From: Candida dubliniensis CD36
Lineage: Eukaryota; Ascomycota; Pichiomycetes; Serinales; Debaryomycetaceae
NCBI RefSeq assembly: GCF_000026945.1
Contig: NC_012861.1
Coordinates: 1,364,001 to 1,428,000, forward strand
Length of the DNA: 64,000 nt
Direction: 5' to 3'
Part shown: positions 54,209-64,000 of the stretch, one piece after another
How the letters are laid out: each line of letters opens with the position of its first letter
Numbering within the stretch: the stretch's first letter is position 1
Position numbers and translations under genes: made by a program
The notes under the pieces: generated by a model
Seen by the model: only the letters and a program-made list of their open reading frames with translations
The model's database searches: none
Told to the model about the DNA's origin: nothing

Positions 54209-54651
54209 AGCTACCACTGCTAATACTGCTACCCACACTGCAATTAATAATAATAATAATAATACATAAATCTAATACCAGCAGTACAACAACAACTAAT
54301 AATATTAATGGAATGATTTTTTCTTTCTTTTTTTTTTTTGATGTCGTTTATAATTATATATATACCATTTAATATTTTTTTTATAATGTAATACGTTAAT
54401 TGTTTTTATGTATTTGCAAGTATCAACAGGTTTTTTTGTGACTGGTTGGTCGGTTGCAACAACGAGATTGCAGCAAAACCAATAGTCTTGATGATGACCA
54501 TGAGGAAACTATTGAGCTGTCTAAAAAAATACCAGACTTTTTATTCGTTAAGCTTAAACATATACAAAAAAAAAAAACTAAGCTACTCTGATTATAGATA
54601 TATATATATATATATATATACCAATCATAACTTCATACCTCCTTCCCTTGT
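54209..54651. other. Convergent intergenic gap
   Basis: An AAT tract (54248-54265), T runs, an A run (54569-54580) and a TA tract (54598-54620) lie between the LTE1 and PST1 3' ends. No gene is seen. Confidence 0.7.
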
Positions 54652-55248
54652 TCATTTGAAAACAGTTTTAAAAAAATCTTCACCTTGTTGTTTAGCAATA
54701 GCTTTTTCTAAATCAGTAACTTTTCTTGATCCATTACCTGAAGCAAAAGTACCAGCTCCCCATGGAGAACCACCATGAACTTCTTCTAAATCAGTCATAC
54801 CAGGATATCCATAACCAAATGGTACATAAATAATTCCATGATGAGCTAAAGTACTTAAACTATTAATAATTGTAGTTTCTTGTCCACCTCCTGGAGTACC
54901 AGTAGAAACGAAAACTCCAGCATATTTACCTCTTAAAGCATTTTTAGCCCATAAACCTCCAGTTCTATCCCAAAATGCTTTAATTTGTGCTGGGAAATTA
55001 CCAAATCTTGTTGGAATACCAAATAAAAATGCATCATATTGAGTTAAAGTTTCATGAGTAGCAATTGGAATATCTGGTTTAGCAGGTGCATGCATTTTAG
55101 CTAATATATCATCAGATAATGTTTCAGCAACTTGATAAATATCAGCACTACCTCCAGCAGCTTCAATCCCAGCTTTTTCTGCTAAAGCTAAATCATAAAC
55201 ATGATGATATAATGAATAAATAATAATTGCTACTTTTCCTTGTGCCAT
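54652..55248 (-). CDS. PST1: Flavodoxin-like NAD(P)H:quinone reductase (Pst1/WrbA family)
   Basis: A 198-residue flavodoxin-like protein of the WrbA/Pst2/Ycp4 group. The N-terminal strand and FMN phosphate loop read [17 protein letters not shown]. The second FMN region is [27 protein letters not shown], and the third is [13 protein letters not shown]. The block [13 protein letters not shown] followed by [14 protein letters not shown] is typical of WrbA-type quinone reductases. These enzymes perform two-electron reduction of quinones and, in C. albicans, protect membranes from lipid peroxidation at the plasma membrane. The C-terminal KTVFK lacks the Cys-rich prenylation tail seen in some relatives. 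Two Cap1/Yap1-type sites lie upstream. PST2, PST3 and YCP4 are alternatives; PST1 fits the remembered neighbour PRB1. Confidence 0.88.
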   Translation of the reverse strand: MAQGKVAIIIYSLYHHVYDLALAEKAGIEAAGGSADIYQVAETLSDDILAKMHAPAKPDIPIATHETLTQYDAFLFGIPTRFGNFPAQIKAFWDRTGGLWAKNALRGKYAGVFVSTGTPGGGQETTIINSLSTLAHHGIIYVPFGYGYPGMTDLEEVHGGSPWGAGTFASGNGSRKVTDLEKAIAKQQGEDFFKTVFK

Positions 55249-55556
55249 TTGTGCTAGTTGTTCTTGTTAATTAAATTGAATATAAATCAAGAAAGAAAAA
55301 GTTTGGAATATATCTGCAACTATTTATAGTTTGTTCAAATTTTTTTGGTAGGGGGGGGGAACAAGGGGAGGAATTTCAATTGGAATTCAACTGTATTAGG
55401 ATTTTGGCAACCATTGCATGTCCGTCTGTGTCTGTTGTGTGTATAGGTTCTCTTTTGATTGCTATTATTATTAATTTTCTTGTAATGGTCGATTCGTCTA
55501 CCCCTAAAAAAAAAGAGTTGTGCACACAACGGGTCCCAAACTAAAAAGGTCTCATT

Positions 55557-55563
55557 TTAGTAA
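55557..55563. promoter_or_regulatory. Cap1/Yap1-type site (TTAGTAA), distal pair member 1
   Basis: TTAGTAA matches the TTASTAA core recognised by Yap1-family bZIP factors (Cap1 in C. albicans). It lies about 310 bases upstream of PST1. Confidence 0.5.
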
Positions 55564-55606
55564 TAATTAGATAATTACATACTTTTTGGTAAAGGAAAGG
55601 CTTTCT

Positions 55607-55613
55607 TTAGTAA
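55607..55613. promoter_or_regulatory. Cap1/Yap1-type site (TTAGTAA), distal pair member 2
   Basis: This is a second identical TTAGTAA exactly 50 bases from the first, about 360 bases upstream of PST1. Two copies make oxidative-stress control more likely than one would. Confidence 0.5.
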
Positions 55614-55834
55614 ATTCACTTGAAAAGGAGAAAGGAAGAGGAGAAAGCATTGTCGATTAGTAGAGTTCAAAAAAAAACTGTAATTTATCATAACCCAAGA
55701 GGTATTGAAATTTAGATGAGTTTACCACATCAACATCACCCCTTCTTAAATATAACTCATACAATTAACAAAACACAAATCTAATTCTCCCCTTTTTTAT
55801 ACTGATTATATACGCCTATTTATTATTTTTCTAT

Positions 55835-57232
55835 TTATAAACTCCAGAACTCGGTTAAGTTACCACCAGCACCATTGAATGCTAAAATATTTGGACTAAC
55901 AGAATCCAATCCAGTCAATACTCCTTTAGTACCATATTTGATCAATCTATTCTTCAAATCAGCTGGTTCAATAGCTTGAGTATAGAATTCTGAAGTAATA
56001 TCTGGTTGTAACGATAAATAATAAGACAATAATCCAGCAATATGTGGAGAAGCCATCGACGTTCCTGACATAACAGTGGTGTCGGACCAAATAAAAGTAG
56101 ACTCAATGTCTTCACCAGGAGCAAATAAATCAACACAACTACCCCAGTTGGAAAAACTAGCTTTTTCATCACGAATATTTGTTGCTCCAATAGTGATCGG
56201 ACCACTTGCTCTTGCTGGTGAATATTGACAAGCATCGGCATTGTCATTACCAGCAGCAACAGAAATATGCAATCCAGCTTTAGTACCAGCATTAACCGCC
56301 AAATCTAAAGCATCAGAAATACCACCACCAATTGACATATTGACTGTAGAACCTTTAAAACCTTTCTTCTTTGCTCTCACATCTTCTTGATGCAGTTTGA
56401 CAACAAATTCAATTCCTTTAATAATGTCAGATGTCGATCCAGCACCCAACATGTTCATCACACCAACAGCTACAAGGTTGACATTTTTAGCAATACCATA
56501 TGTTTTAGAACCAATTGTACCAGCACAATGAGTACCATGACCATTGTAATCTTGCTTAATATTAGGGAAAGCTATTGAAGCACCCCATTGGGCTCTATCT
56601 TCGAAATCAGGATGACCAACTTTAATACCAGTATCAATGACATACGCAGTGACTCCCCTGCCTCCATCATTATCAAACAAATATTTCCCATCATCAATAT
56701 TTTCACGATGACTAATACGTGAGATACCCCAGGTAGCATCTTTTTGGATATCAAACTCAACAGTATGGAAAATAGAATCTCTTTCAACAAAAGCCACTTC
56801 CGGCAATTCCAAAATCTTGTTAATCAAATCTTCAGTGAAAAACCCAGTATAACCTTTAACAAAATTATCAATTTGAAAAAATTCCAAAGGTTTTTTGTTG
56901 ACCTCCAGTTTGCAACTGGAAATAGAAACATGTTCCTTTTGAACCCAATCTTGGTGTTGCAAAAACTGCGCTTGAGATAAATCATCTTTCAAAACAACAA
57001 TATAATGATTTGGAATTATTTTATTCAAGGGATTAGAAAGAATACTAGGTTTAGTATTTTGTTCTTTGTCATGTGAAGGTAAATGCTGATCTTGATTGAT
57101 CAATGGCGCTTGTGGATGGTGTGGGATCAAAATTTGATTAAAACTGCTAAAGAATGAAGTGATATCTGGAATCACTAAAGCAACAGCTGTAGAAGCCACT
57201 GCAGTAAACGAAATAATATTATTTACCCTCAT
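55835..57232 (-). CDS. PRB1: Vacuolar subtilisin-like protease B (cerevisin)
   Basis: A 465-residue preproprotease. Residues 1-20 are a signal peptide. An I9-type propeptide (about 76-157, HYIVVLKDDLSQAQF ... AFVERDSIFH) acts as chaperone and inhibitor. The S8 catalytic domain follows, with D200 (YVIDTGI), H232 (GHGTHCAGTI) and S392 (GTSMASPHIAG); the oxyanion Asn is N329 (AAGNDN). It is shorter than Saccharomyces Prb1 (635) because the propeptide is short. Prb1 matures other vacuolar hydrolases and degrades proteins in starvation and autophagy. The Rab7-type GTPase two genes away acts on the same organelle, but nothing shows the genes are co-regulated. Confidence 0.93.
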   Translation of the reverse strand: MRVNNIISFTAVASTAVALVIPDITSFFSSFNQILIPHHPQAPLINQDQHLPSHDKEQNTKPSILSNPLNKIIPNHYIVVLKDDLSQAQFLQHQDWVQKEHVSISSCKLEVNKKPLEFFQIDNFVKGYTGFFTEDLINKILELPEVAFVERDSIFHTVEFDIQKDATWGISRISHRENIDDGKYLFDNDGGRGVTAYVIDTGIKVGHPDFEDRAQWGASIAFPNIKQDYNGHGTHCAGTIGSKTYGIAKNVNLVAVGVMNMLGAGSTSDIIKGIEFVVKLHQEDVRAKKKGFKGSTVNMSIGGGISDALDLAVNAGTKAGLHISVAAGNDNADACQYSPARASGPITIGATNIRDEKASFSNWGSCVDLFAPGEDIESTFIWSDTTVMSGTSMASPHIAGLLSYYLSLQPDITSEFYTQAIEPADLKNRLIKYGTKGVLTGLDSVSPNILAFNGAGGNLTEFWSL

Positions 57233-57625
57233 CGTTTGATTAGAATAAACTAAGATAAAGAGAATGAAGAAGAAGAAGAAGTTGGTTTAACTGTCTCTTT
57301 TTTTTTGTTCTGTTTTAGAGTGGGGTTTTATAGTTGGTGAGTGGTTGCATATAAAAGCCTCAACAATACTAAGAGAGAGAATTTAAGATAGGAGATTGTT
57401 TCTCGGTTTTGCAAATGTGTGGTTACTTTTTTTTAGTGTGACTCTTTGCCTTTGTCTCTCCTATCTTTTTGCACTTTCCTTCCTTCACACGACCTACCTT
57501 ATCAATGCTGGTAATTACCCTCTACACATACCTCATGATATCTGCTATTGGGTTTAAAATCCTTTTCGATGCTTTAAATTAATTGTCTCTATATAAAATG
57601 TCTTCCTAAATATGGTTGATCCTGC
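57233..57625. promoter_or_regulatory. PRB1 upstream region
   Basis: A 393-base gap with GAAGAA repeats (57267-57280), T runs and TATA-like strings near 57328 and 57350. It contains the PRB1 promoter and the aldo-keto reductase 3' end. No gene is seen. Confidence 0.6.
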
Positions 57626-58585
57626 TCATGCACCTTTGAAAAGAGTTGGATCTTTTCCTCCCCAAGTCAAAACCACATGGGATTCTGGTTTGTTCAATTT
57701 TTCTATAATATCTGGATTCAAACTAACCACACCTAAATTCACACCCTCTTGTAATTCATCATCATCTTTCTTACCTTGTGGTAAAATATCCAAATTCTGC
57801 TGAATTCTTGCTGGTTTATCACTCTTGACTAAAACAATAAATCCTTGAAGGAATGACCATTTGAGCAATATTTCAGCTGGTTTTAAGCCAGATTCTTTGC
57901 TAATGGATAATAACTCTGGATCATCCAATTTGTACCCTTGAGTAAGCGGGGAATAAGCTTCAGCCAAAATTTCGTGCTTGTACAAGTACTCTCTCAATTC
58001 CAATCTTGGTAACCATGGGTGCAATTCCAATTGATTAAGAACTGGTTTAATCAAAAACCCTTCCCAATTAAACAATTCTTCCAAATGATCAACACCATAG
58101 TTTGAGACGCCAATAGATTTTACAATCAATGGCGAGTCAGTTGGATTCAAAACAAGTTCTTGCAAATATTGATAGGTGCCTAAACGTTGAGCCTTAGAAG
58201 TTAACGGAGAATGGATCAAAATAAGATCAGCATACTCAATGTTATCTTTAACATCATTCTTAATTCTTTCAACGGCTTTTTTTGTCTCTTCGTATCCCTG
58301 TGATTGATTGTCAATTTTGGTAGTAAACCAAATATCACTTCTTTTGACTTCAGGATGATCATCCAAAAATCTCTTGATACCTTGAGAAACTTCTTTTTCA
58401 TTACGATAAGCAAGTGCAGTATCAATGTGTCTATACCCATCTTTCAAAGCTTCATAAGTCAAGTCAGCAGCCTGAGAACGATCTAATAAATAAGTACCAT
58501 ATCCAATAACAGGAATGTGGCTCCCGTTGTTTAATTTGTAAGTAGATTGTCTAGTCAATTGAATTGATGAAGTTAAGTTTGACAT
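57626..58585 (-). CDS. Aldo-keto reductase
   Basis: A 319-residue AKR-superfamily enzyme, predicted to be a monomeric NADPH-dependent TIM-barrel reductase in the cytosol. The tetrad is complete: D55 and Y60 (YRHIDTALAYRNE), K90 (FTTKID) and H125 (ILIHSPL). Other landmarks are SIGVSNYGVDHLEEL, PVLNQLELHPWLP and AYSPLTQGYKL. The cofactor end LVKSDKPARIQQNLDIL is close to the usual VKS...R..EN. Length is normal. It resembles the yeast enzymes that reduce small aldehydes and alpha-keto compounds (YDL124W/Ypr1/Gcy1 group), but the substrate cannot be named. Its promoter faces the Rab gene across 767 bases. Confidence 0.9.
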   Translation of the reverse strand: MSNLTSSIQLTRQSTYKLNNGSHIPVIGYGTYLLDRSQAADLTYEALKDGYRHIDTALAYRNEKEVSQGIKRFLDDHPEVKRSDIWFTTKIDNQSQGYEETKKAVERIKNDVKDNIEYADLILIHSPLTSKAQRLGTYQYLQELVLNPTDSPLIVKSIGVSNYGVDHLEELFNWEGFLIKPVLNQLELHPWLPRLELREYLYKHEILAEAYSPLTQGYKLDDPELLSISKESGLKPAEILLKWSFLQGFIVLVKSDKPARIQQNLDILPQGKKDDDELQEGVNLGVVSLNPDIIEKLNKPESHVVLTWGGKDPTLFKGA

Positions 58586-59352
58586 GGTTATTTGATAATA
58601 CTCTGATTACTATAGCAAAAAAAATAGGAATAAAGAAAAAGAGATAGAAACATAAAGAAAGGAAAATAATTTGAACAATATTGTTGGTTTATATATAGCA
58701 AGCTTCGGTAATTGTGGCAAAAAAAAAAAAAAATGAAGCACATCAAGATTATGCAAATACCGTTGATTACTTGAAATTACGTAATTCTTCATGAAATTGA
58801 TGCACTAATTTGATGCTGACTAAACATATACATCTCACATTTGTGACACCAACAAAATATTGGTCCTCCTCCTATCCAGTGAAGGCAACAACACCAATGA
58901 TAGGATAGAATGTATGAAACAATGTCTTCTAAAATAATGCTTGGTCATTAATATTGATTAATATTTCTACAACTTTAAACATTATATGCCATACAAACAT
59001 ACAATTGAAATTGATACTACCAAAACTTGATCTTGTCAAAGCCGACCAATTTTTTTATTATTCAGTTCCATATTTGAAGTTGCAGTTGTTGTTGGGAGGT
59101 AAAAAAAACCTGTTGTATCCTGCAGATAATCAATCTTACATTTCCTACATTTAACTTACTCAGGTGTGTGTGTCGTCAACAATTGACAAAGAGAGAGAGA
59201 ATAACAACAACAACAACAACAACAACCAAAAAAAAAAAAAGGACCCAAGATAAAAAATAAATTAACCATTGAGATAATTAAAAGGCTGACTATTTATATC
59301 GTTGAACGATACAGTTTATTTAATTTATTTTCCATATACATTTAAAAACCCA
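58586..59352. promoter_or_regulatory. Divergent promoter region of the aldo-keto reductase and the Rab gene
   Basis: A 767-base region, mostly unique. TATATATA near 58691 is suitably placed for the aldo-keto reductase. GA (59190-59200) and CAA (59203-59225) tracts and an A run lie near the Rab start. No gene is seen. Confidence 0.6.
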
Positions 59353-60003
59353 ATGTCATCATCTAGAAAGAAAACATTATTGAAAGTCATCATATTAGGA
59401 GATTCTGGTGTTGGTAAAACATCACTTATGCAACAATTTGTTAATAGCAAATTTTCCCATCAATATAAAGCGACTATCGGAGCTGATTTTTTAACTAAAG
59501 AGATCACCATTGACAATAACAAACTGGTCACATTACAAATCTGGGATACCGCTGGTCAGGAGAGATTTCAAAGTTTAGGTGTTGCATTTTACAGAGGGGC
59601 TGATTGTTGTGTGTTATGTTTTGATGTAACGAACGAAAAGTCATTGAACAACTTGACCAGTTGGAAAGATGAATTTTTGGTTCAATCAAATGTATCTAAT
59701 CCTCAAGATTTCCCATTTATTATAATAGGTAATAAAATTGATGTTGATGATTCTAAAAAAATACCCTCATTATCTAAAAAGTTGAACAACATCACAAACA
59801 ACCAAATGGGTGGTTTAAACTATCCTGTTTTTGAAACCAGTGCCAAAGACGGAGTAAATGTTGAAGCTGCCTTTGAAGTGATTGCCAAAATGGCATTGCA
59901 ACAAGAAGAATTAAATGCCTCTAATGGCAATGATGTAAATGACGATTATAATGATGCCATAAATATCCATTTGGACTCAGAAGCAAGTGCATGTGGTTGT
60001 TGA
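59353..60003 (+). CDS. Rab7/Ypt7-family small GTPase
   Basis: A 216-residue Rab GTPase starting at the ATG at 59353 ([10 protein letters not shown]). The frame extends upstream only through a TTG at 59302. P-loop GDSGVGKT is at 16-23, switch I T41 lies in TIGADF, DTAGQE is at 65-70, GNKID at 126-130 and the ETSAKDG base loop follows. [12 protein letters not shown] and [19 protein letters not shown] are Rab7-type sequences. The CGC tail (214-216) is a double geranylgeranylation signal. Ypt7 controls fusion at late endosomes and vacuoles. Residue 58 is encoded by CTG, Leu in most Rab7 proteins but Ser in the CTG-clade code. I leave the symbol empty because C. albicans may have more than one Ypt7-type gene. 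Confidence 0.88.
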   Translation: MSSSRKKTLLKVIILGDSGVGKTSLMQQFVNSKFSHQYKATIGADFLTKEITIDNNKLVTLQIWDTAGQERFQSLGVAFYRGADCCVLCFDVTNEKSLNNLTSWKDEFLVQSNVSNPQDFPFIIIGNKIDVDDSKKIPSLSKKLNNITNNQMGGLNYPVFETSAKDGVNVEAAFEVIAKMALQQEELNASNGNDVNDDYNDAINIHLDSEASACGC

Positions 60004-60150
60004 GAAGTTAGTAAATGACAACATTAACAAAAAGCACACAGGCGAAGAAAGAGAACAAATAGATATCGCGTCTTCATTGGAATTCGTTTAATTATTTTTT
60101 ATTTAAATCTAATACACACTTTAATTTCAAGTATCGTTTTTTTCTTTCTT

Positions 60151-60912
60151 TTATTTACTCTTGAGACAACCACAGACAATCTTAAGAACCATATCAAGTA
60201 AATCATTACCAGTTTTAATGTCTTGTTGTTGTTGGTGGTGTTGTTGTTGTTGATATTGGTTATGTGATTGTTGTCCTGGTTGTTGATGATATTGTGGTTG
60301 GCCAGTTCCATGATAAGCTTGTTGAGGTGGAGCGACATTAGTTGTTCCTTGAGCCCATGAGCTTGGAAGTCTATCAAGATTAACACCTTTCAAATCAATA
60401 ACCAACACCCCGGAATTCTTTTTGTCTATGTAATGTTTTAATCCCACTTGATCACATAACTCATCGACTGCAGGCTTAATCTTGGCAACTCCATTGGATG
60501 AGTGTAATCCTTTACCAACAATAACATTCAAATGGGATTGATTTGTTTTGACAGCATAATAAATTCTTCTCTCTAAAATCCATTCAGCTTCTTTGACATA
60601 TAAACCATGCAAATCAATTTCATCTGGTCCACTATCCTCGTTATTTTCACGGAAAACGTACTCAGCAGCTTTACGATTACACTCCTCCGCTTGAGCTAAA
60701 ATGCGTTTCAGCTCTTCACTCAAATCGTGTGCCTTTTGACCATCACCTTGTTTGTATGCACTTTGTGATTGTTGACTCAACTGTTGTCTTTTTTGAAATA
60801 ATCTATCAGCCTCACTTCTTAACCGTTTATACTCGGAATCGGTGGCATGATTGTAATCACGTTGATTATTATCGTCAAATAATTTAGCTCCTCTGTTAAA
60901 AACCTCCGTCAT
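60151..60912 (-). CDS. DUF1771-Smr domain protein (YPL199C-like)
   Basis: A 253-residue protein. Residues about 20-85 form the coiled DUF1771 region (EYKRLRSEADRLFQKRQQLSQQSQSAY, KAHDLSEELKR). The Smr domain follows at about 97-175 with EIDLHGLYVKEAEWIL (DLHG at 100-103), the loop VIVGKGLHSSNGVAKIKPAV (GKG at 133-135) and GVLVIDL. Smr domains act as RNA or DNA nicking endonucleases or RNA-binding modules. The same arrangement is found in yeast YPL199C. A Gln/His-rich linker leads to a short C-terminal KIVCGCLKSK. Here the third motif position is GKGLHSS rather than GxGxHS, but it is close. The biological role is not known to me. Confidence 0.85.
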   Translation of the reverse strand: MTEVFNRGAKLFDDNNQRDYNHATDSEYKRLRSEADRLFQKRQQLSQQSQSAYKQGDGQKAHDLSEELKRILAQAEECNRKAAEYVFRENNEDSGPDEIDLHGLYVKEAEWILERRIYYAVKTNQSHLNVIVGKGLHSSNGVAKIKPAVDELCDQVGLKHYIDKKNSGVLVIDLKGVNLDRLPSSWAQGTTNVAPPQQAYHGTGQPQYHQQPGQQSHNQYQQQQHHQQQQDIKTGNDLLDMVLKIVCGCLKSK

Positions 60913-61159
60913 TATTTAGACAAGGCACCCCTTGATGTATGTATCCTTTTTTTTCTCTTTAATTTTTGTTTACAGATGAAACTGAAATTTCAGGGAAGAC
61001 CCGTGGTTCAAGAACCAGCCTCTTGAGCGGTTTTGTGTAACATCGCACGACCTCTACCCACAAAGTAAAACAACCGCAACAACCCTTTCTCGTATTACTT
61101 GTACTATTAATTAATTTTGCACCTATTCAGTGTAGATATATATCTATATGTTTGTAGTT

Positions 61160-62677
61160 CTAAAATTTAAATTCATCATTATCGGGATATGGTGTTGGTT
61201 TCCCAACATGTGGTGATTGAAGAAAAGTGTTTGGGGTATTGTATCCGTATGAATCTGTACTGTAGTTCTTTTCAAAGTTGTTATTCACTGGTGTCAAGCC
61301 ACTATCAGATTCTCGACCCACTGCGGGATTCTTAAAATAAAGCTCATCATCAGGGAATTCAGATGCATATTCGTCTTGATTTCCGTCTTCATAATCCGCG
61401 TACTCTTCATAATCTTCATCATCATCTTCTTCTTCATTTTCCTCTTCACTTTCTGCAGAACTTACTACAGCCGTCTGCTCGGCAGTTATAATAGCTCGAA
61501 CTTTCTTTGGCAATCTGTCTGGTCTGTAGAACCTTAAATCAGCTCTTCCTATAATGTAGGCAAGGTTGACAATCACTTCAAATACACCCCAAGCAAAATA
61601 CATTGAAACTGGCTCAGAAGCTGGTCCACTTTTGAAATTAGTTCTTGCCTGGAACACAACTATAGAACGAAGAATGGAAGCAATTAATAAGCATACAGTA
61701 GAAATTATAATGATCACCAACGAAACATTATGTTTGAGGTCACCTCTCTGATTAGACAATCCTTTCACCATTTTAAAATGATGGTGAGTTGCAGCAATAA
61801 CACGGGTAGCGTGTCTGTGGTTGGAGTTTCGTTTCATAAATGTTGCTTCTGCTTCCTGTGCTGCCCCCTTTTTAATAAAATAAAAGGGTGCAAAACTCTC
61901 GATCCACCACGGTTGATAAGTATATCTATTTTCATCTTTTTTCGTTGGTAACCAAAGTGACAAACCAATCAACGAAGTTGCTGTCAAAGAATAAACTATG
62001 ACCATAATAGATGCCCAACGGTTTAAATTAATGTAGACAAAGAATCTTTTTGTTGATAAGTAATACATGTAAGGAATTGCTGAAGCTAGAATAGCTACTG
62101 CAAGTATTATGGCTGCCAGCAAATACAGCGAGATCATAAATACCCAGAATAGTTTCCTTGTTCCTCCAACAGGATGCCTCCATGTGAAAAGTCTTTGTGC
62201 CAATATCAAATTGGTAGATACTAATAACACGTTCGGTATGACAAAGAAAACTTCACCAGCAATACCTTCTTTGACATTGACAATGTTGACAGCCCAGGTA
62301 GCTCGCAATATAAATGATAACATTCTTATCATCATGGTAAAAGCCCATACAAGATTCAACATAAAATAATGACCTCTACTGTAATTGATCAGAAAAACAA
62401 CAAAATGTATAACTGAAATAACAAGAAATATACAGGCAAATAATATCAGGGGTGCTACATCATTGTGAAGAGGGTACTTCCCAAGTAAATTGAATTGCTT
62501 CCCCATGACATTATGAATGAAAATTGGAGGTAAATTTTCTCCAACAAGGTTTTTCCCTCTGGCGACAGTAACATAGGCACCAGTGCCTCTATCGGGATTT
62601 TCAAATACGTGAAGTAATAATTCCAATAACCCTCTAGTAGCAGAATATGGGTCGTCACTCCCATAGTCAATACTCAT
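61160..62677 (-). CDS. Fungal seven-span membrane protein of unknown function (DUF3112-like)
   Basis: A 505-residue membrane protein. About 75 N-terminal residues precede the first span. Hydrophobic segments then lie near residues 75-97, 105-127, 140-160, 178-206, 220-243, 315-335 and 355-375, which suggests seven membrane spans. The loop NLVWAFTMMIRMLSFILRATWAVN and the segment LFTWRHPVGGT are the kind seen in the fungal DUF3112 family, as I remember it. A His-rich loop (NSNHRHATRVIAATHHHF) lies before span six. The C-terminal 120 residues are acidic and disordered. No enzymatic motif is seen, so receptor or transporter are only guesses. Confidence 0.75.
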   Translation of the reverse strand: MSIDYGSDDPYSATRGLLELLLHVFENPDRGTGAYVTVARGKNLVGENLPPIFIHNVMGKQFNLLGKYPLHNDVAPLILFACIFLVISVIHFVVFLINYSRGHYFMLNLVWAFTMMIRMLSFILRATWAVNIVNVKEGIAGEVFFVIPNVLLVSTNLILAQRLFTWRHPVGGTRKLFWVFMISLYLLAAIILAVAILASAIPYMYYLSTKRFFVYINLNRWASIMVIVYSLTATSLIGLSLWLPTKKDENRYTYQPWWIESFAPFYFIKKGAAQEAEATFMKRNSNHRHATRVIAATHHHFKMVKGLSNQRGDLKHNVSLVIIIISTVCLLIASILRSIVVFQARTNFKSGPASEPVSMYFAWGVFEVIVNLAYIIGRADLRFYRPDRLPKKVRAIITAEQTAVVSSAESEEENEEEDDDEDYEEYADYEDGNQDEYASEFPDDELYFKNPAVGRESDSGLTPVNNNFEKNYSTDSYGYNTPNTFLQSPHVGKPTPYPDNDEFKF

Positions 62678-64000
62678 TTTATACTTCTTGTGAATTAATA
62701 TTTGTCAGTTTCCTGGTCTTATTTTTTTATGGATGATTAATCGGATAGAATTGGACCAAATCGGTAGACAGAGACTGATCAAATAATACTTTAAGATGGT
62801 TTATAAATGGTACCAGCATTCGAGTATTTTTTTTTTTAAAACGAAAAATGGAAAAAAAGAGAATATTAATATAATGGCAGCATCGTCTTCATTTATAATA
62901 GCGTACTTATTCAGATACTATATTGATTGAGCTTAGCAGGTGCATAAAAGTTTTAAACTTACAATAATTCCAGAAGTATTGATAACAAAACAATTGAAAC
63001 CTAGTAGTTAAACATGTATTGCATGTGAAAGAAAGAAAAAAAAATTCTTTTTGGCCTTTCCAGTATCAAAATTCTACCAAATCGGTTAAATGAACAGAGA
63101 TAGTCCAACCGTTTGTGTGCGGTTCACAATTTTTTAGACATAATTATTAGTTAAACGGTTCTGTAAGAATTAAAATCAGTTTGAATGATTTCCTAACTAG
63201 GCAATCTTTATGAATTTCGAAAGGTAAATAACAAAAAAGTCTAAAAAATAAAAATTTTTCCCTTCATTTAAATTATGGGGACTGACAACTAATTAACCGC
63301 ACTGTCGAATTGATGCCAATCTGATTTAGTGTTTCTTGGCCAATCTTGAAGTTTGACATTTTTAAGGGACAGTACACAATATGTCACAAATATACCTGAC
63401 AAGTTGGGAGACAAAAGTTAGTACATCATGCTTGATGAGTCAACGTGGATTTCTTCAACAGCAGCATTCATGATCCAATATTATAACTTGACAAATCTAT
63501 TACATTGGAGGCTTATGTAAATCACTAACAAACAGTTTGAGTTTTGTTGGAACGCTTGTACCATAGACGTGTCGGCAAATTTCTGATGTAGAAAGAACGT
63601 TACGAATTTGATGTAGATAGTTTATAAAATCAGCAATACCATTAATACAACAAATATCGATTGAAAGTTAAAGATTCTGTAAAAAACTTCAATTCCATGT
63701 TCAAACAAATGTTGCCGATCGTATTGACAGTATTACTTTAAACTATCGTTACTTTAGAGTTTTCTTTCGTTTCTTTCGTTTCTTTCGTTTTTTTTTTTTT
63801 TTTTTGACGGATGACTTTTCTCCAAAAAGGGTTCATTAATTAAAACAAACTTTTGATATTTCCTAACGACTCTGATTTACAAAAAGAAAGTAGTAATTTA
63901 AACTTTTCGTTTCCTAAAAGCAAAATAAACCTGTACTTAAAAGGGGTAAAATAAACCTTAATATGTAGACGCTAAACATAAACAAAAAGCATTACTCTGA
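62678..64000. other. 1.3 kb of unique sequence with no gene to the window end
   Basis: This is upstream DNA of the seven-span protein. It is AT-rich but largely free of microsatellites except T runs (62826-62838, 63789-63804) and a TTTCG repeat (63765-63790). Frames are all short, and no RNA gene is recognised. Confidence 0.6.

Larger units (their letters stand above)
55249..55834. promoter_or_regulatory. PST1 promoter region
   Basis: A 586-base gap upstream of PST1 and downstream of PRB1. It holds two TTAGTAA elements (55557-55563 and 55607-55613, listed separately) and a TA-rich TATTTATA near 55320, about 70 bases from the start. No gene is seen. Confidence 0.65.

Noticed and set aside
1..64000. 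CRISPR arrays, rRNA, intact transposons, telomeric 23-base repeats
   Set aside because: No regularly spaced repeats with unique spacers, no rRNA signatures, no transposase or reverse transcriptase frame, and the 23-base repeat at 8746 is unrelated to the known Candida telomere unit.

Overview
The window is a 64 kb piece of an AT-rich ascomycete yeast chromosome of the CTG clade, most likely Candida albicans or a very close relative. Three things support this. Nearly every protein has a recognisable budding-yeast counterpart. Coding regions are crowded with AAT/AAC and CAA/CAG runs, and intergenic DNA is saturated with microsatellites. The gene neighbours (copper amine oxidase AMO2 - GRE2 pair - LSP1; RPL11 - PRE2 - FHL1 - SPR1; PST1 - PRB1) match groupings I remember from C. 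albicans, which I could not check here. CTG codons are rare and should be read as serine. Genes are mostly intronless; two (RPL11 and an SLX9-like gene) carry an intron directly after the ATG, with GTATGT, TACTAAC and AG signals.

Left part (1-25.9 kb), gene-poor: the 3' end of an unrecognised gene; DBF2 (mitotic exit kinase, minus strand); a 5 kb gap; an Ato/Gpr1-family acetate/ammonium transporter; a PEX22-like peroxisomal membrane protein; a 4.2 kb gap; a copper amine oxidase; two tandem GRE2-type NADPH reductases; the eisosome protein LSP1; then another 2.6 kb gap.

Middle (26-47 kb), dense: a divergent NDD1-like mitotic transcription regulator; an NDUFAF3-like complex I assembly factor; an unrecognised 413-residue protein; twinfilin; the RING/PHD ubiquitin ligase ASR1; two splicing factors (RDS3 of SF3b and an SPF27/BCAS2-like NineTeen-complex protein) facing each other; RPL11; proteasome subunit PRE2; the ribosomal-gene regulator FHL1; an exo-1,3-beta-glucanase (SPR1/EXG type); and SLX9. 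The RPL11 promoter shows a symmetric Cbf1-Tbf1-Tbf1-Cbf1 site array, PRE2 has a PACE-like box and SLX9 a PAC-like box.

Right part (47-64 kb): LTE1 (mitotic exit exchange-factor homologue), flavodoxin-like quinone reductase PST1 with two Cap1/Yap1-type sites upstream, vacuolar protease PRB1, an aldo-keto reductase, a Rab7/Ypt7-type GTPase, a DUF1771-Smr protein and a seven-span fungal membrane protein. The last 1.3 kb has no gene.

I found no tRNA, rRNA, CRISPR array or intact transposon, and no clear new multi-gene system. The most useful observations are the spliced start codons, three start-site corrections, the ribosomal promoter architecture next to FHL1, and the divergent NDD1-like protein.
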